64,000 bases of DNA, taken from contig JARUPZ010000030.1 of NCBI GenBank assembly GCA_031213475.1, positions 1,493,885-1,557,884 on the forward strand. Reading direction: 5' to 3'. How positions within the stretch are numbered: the stretch's first letter is position 1; each line of letters opens with the position of its first letter. The DNA is from Nereocystis luetkeana (taxonomy: Eukaryota; Sar; Phaeophyceae; Laminariales; Laminariaceae). Below the pieces are notes generated by a model. The model was not told the origin of the DNA, ran no database searches, and worked only from the letters and a program-made list of their open reading frames with translations. Positions 62,341 to 64,000 of this stretch are shown here, piece after piece. Made by a program: the position numbers and the translations under genes.

Positions 62341-64000
62341 TTTTTTTCTTTCGCAGTCCTCCATTTCCGGTAGAGGCGTTGTCATTGTCGCGGGGTGTGT
62401 AGGGGGGGATGCTCAGCTTCTGATGGTTGGTGGAAAACTGACGCAACGACCTGCCGGGAGGCTCTTGGGGGGAGTGTTGTACCTGGTAGTCAACAGGCGT
62501 GTTTCATTTTTCGAAAGCTACGTTGATAATCGAGTCACGAGTCCTCCTAAAATAGGGTTTTTGTCAGAGTCTCCCCCCGTCCCCTCAATCACCCCCAATC
62601 AAACTCGGAAGTGTAGTGGAGCGGGTGTCAGGAGCGAGCTCACCGGGGGGCGCGCCAAACCGAGCATGGTCTAGGTACGACCGTCATGTGACACATGTGC
62701 GTTGCATCACTACACTAGCCGATCGCTCCCTGTCGGGCTTTGTCTCTGGGAGCTGCAGGTCTCTGACGCAGACGTCGTGACGCAGGCCGCGTGATTGCAG
62801 CTCTGAGCGGTATTTTTCTTACAGCAGCACCCACACACCGCACTACACCACACCACCAATGATTGTATCATGTCTGCCCGCCGACGACGGGCGGTTCGAG
62901 CGTAGGATTCCTCTCGCATGCCACACAGAGGCAGATGCTCGATTTGGAGGCTCCTGGTCGTTGCGGTGGTTTGGCACGACTCGGTCCCCGCCTGCTGCTT
63001 TGAGCAGCCCTTTTTTTGTTCGTGTCTTTCTTTATTCGCACGAAATTGCATTTCGATCCCGACTCTGCCAGCCATCGACCTCGAACCACGCATCTCCATT
63101 TCAATGCAGTAGCTTCACCAGCGAGGCTCCCGTACATGGCATGGAGAGCAGCATTCCATTATATGCGTGGTGATCCTATGGCGACAGTTTTTTTTGTGTC
63201 CCAGGAAATACAAAACCACTCCTACCAGGTAGTTGTCTGCTCATCAACAAGTTTCCACTCTATGTCCAGGATACTCATGAGCGGGAAACGGGAACGAACC
63301 GGTCTGAATTGGCGCACTCTAAAACCTATATCGCAAAATACAGGGGACGGGGGGCAAAGCCTGCGCTCCGCGCCCGTCGTAGGTAGAAAGTTTGTTGTGG
63401 ACTGGGTTTATGTCGGTACGTGGCAGCGCCCGGGACGCGTGGGCAATTAATGGGGCGGCAGCGACAGCAATAGCGCATGACCTCTAGGCCTACGAGCAGC
63501 AGGCAATCGTCGTGCCGTATAATCGTGCAAACTCTGATATGTGTACTCGCGCGCCCGTGCGCGTGCGTGCAGCAGAAGACGCAATCGAAGGTGCACGCCT
63601 TCCTCTCCTGCTGTACGTATTGAGCACTTACTCAACGTCGGTCAGGGACCATGATTTAGAATTTTGTCGGTCAAAATTAAACCTCTTCATCGCTGAGGGA
63701 CCCACGATGAGTAGTTCGTCGAGTCAAACCGAAAAACAGATTTTTGCTCCTTCTGCGAATTGGCAAACCTTAACTGTTTTTCCTAGCCGTGGACCACCAC
63801 TGCCACTGCAGCAAGGCTGCAGCAAGCAGCGCGGTTGTGAGAACGGGGGTGTGGCGAACGGCACGTTGGACGCTTTCGAGCACTCACGGTCCCAACGTAG
63901 TGTCGGCGCGTACGTAACGTAGACGCGGTGGCGGTCTTGGCACGTTCCCGAACGCAAGCGCGTTTCGCGAAGGAAAAAATTGTTTGTGCCAGGAGCTACA
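62341..64000. other. no recognised gene
   Basis: Several open frames of 60-145 codons on both strands, none with a recognised domain. ACCTGGTA/ACCAGGTA words occur near 62480 and 63223. No repeat family of the window is seen here. Confidence 0.35.

Noticed and set aside
61715-62446. A 243-codon minus-strand frame
   Set aside because: It includes a poly-G region, a dispersed repeat shared with 12.6 kb and a minisatellite, so it is unlikely to be one coding region.

Overview
The window is nuclear DNA of a eukaryote. It is dominated by short mobile elements and simple repeats, with very little host coding sequence. Three things point to a eukaryote: two protein-coding exons that end at GTGAGT-type splice donors, a telomere-like CCCTAA/CGCTAA tract, and many tRNA-headed, poly(A)-tailed SINEs. 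The many CTG/CAG runs and the compact, divergent gene pair would suit an algal or other protist genome, perhaps a stramenopile. That is a guess and no marker here settles the species.

Host genes. Only 18.6-19.6 kb holds exons I can name. A minus-strand exon (18607-18853) looks like the start of a queuosine-salvage glycosylase (Qng1/DUF2419). A plus-strand first exon (19434-19629) looks like an ER alpha-mannosidase-like protein of the EDEM/GH47 group, with a signal peptide. They lie head to head about 0.6 kb apart. I could not find their later exons. Weak coding-like stretches at 57.1 kb and 60.9-61.4 kb are unassigned.

Mobile elements. I name the recurring families for reference. T1 is a 105-bp palindromic element flanked by TA (TTACGGGG...CCCCGTAA), with 11 copies; two of these are nested inside other copies at the same internal TA. 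P1 is a 90-100 bp palindrome (CCCTTTTAG...CTAAAAGGG) whose best copies are flanked by TTAA, like piggyBac MITEs, with about 16 copies. S1 is a tRNA-headed SINE of about 340 bp with about 14 full or partial copies. C1 is a dispersed repeat of about 200 bp whose 3' end runs into (AC)n. H1 is a 166-168 bp hAT-type MITE with 8-bp target duplications. G1 is a TIR element of about 240 bp (CTTATCGGAGAGC ends). There are three larger or separate hAT-like elements (24.1-25.2, 31.9-32.2 and 48.2-50.2 kb). The last is 1986 bp with a perfect 8-bp target duplication and large subterminal arrays of a GCACCGAACCGCACCG motif. A LINE 3' end lies at 5.0-5.5 kb.

From 37.5 to 45.3 kb lies a complete-looking Ty3/gypsy LTR retrotransposon (chromovirus type) on the minus strand, with identical 402-bp LTRs, so it is a young insertion.

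Layout. 0-15 kb: mosaic of T1, P1, S1, C1 and LINE remains. 15-18.6 kb: no recognised features beyond homopolymers and short tandem repeats. 18.6-19.6 kb: divergent host exons. 20-37 kb: sparse MITEs, tandem duplications and hAT-like elements. 37.5-45.3 kb: LTR element. 45-56.7 kb: dense nested repeats including the 2-kb hAT element, a segmental duplication and a 300-bp CCGAA satellite. 57-64 kb: sparse MITEs and microsatellites. Across the window, but rarely in the young LTR element, a few short words recur far above expectation (ACCWGGTA, CAGCAGTA/TACTGCTG, TATTAATA, ACTCGTAC). Several can be seen to be inserted into otherwise conserved repeat copies; this is the most unusual pattern here.
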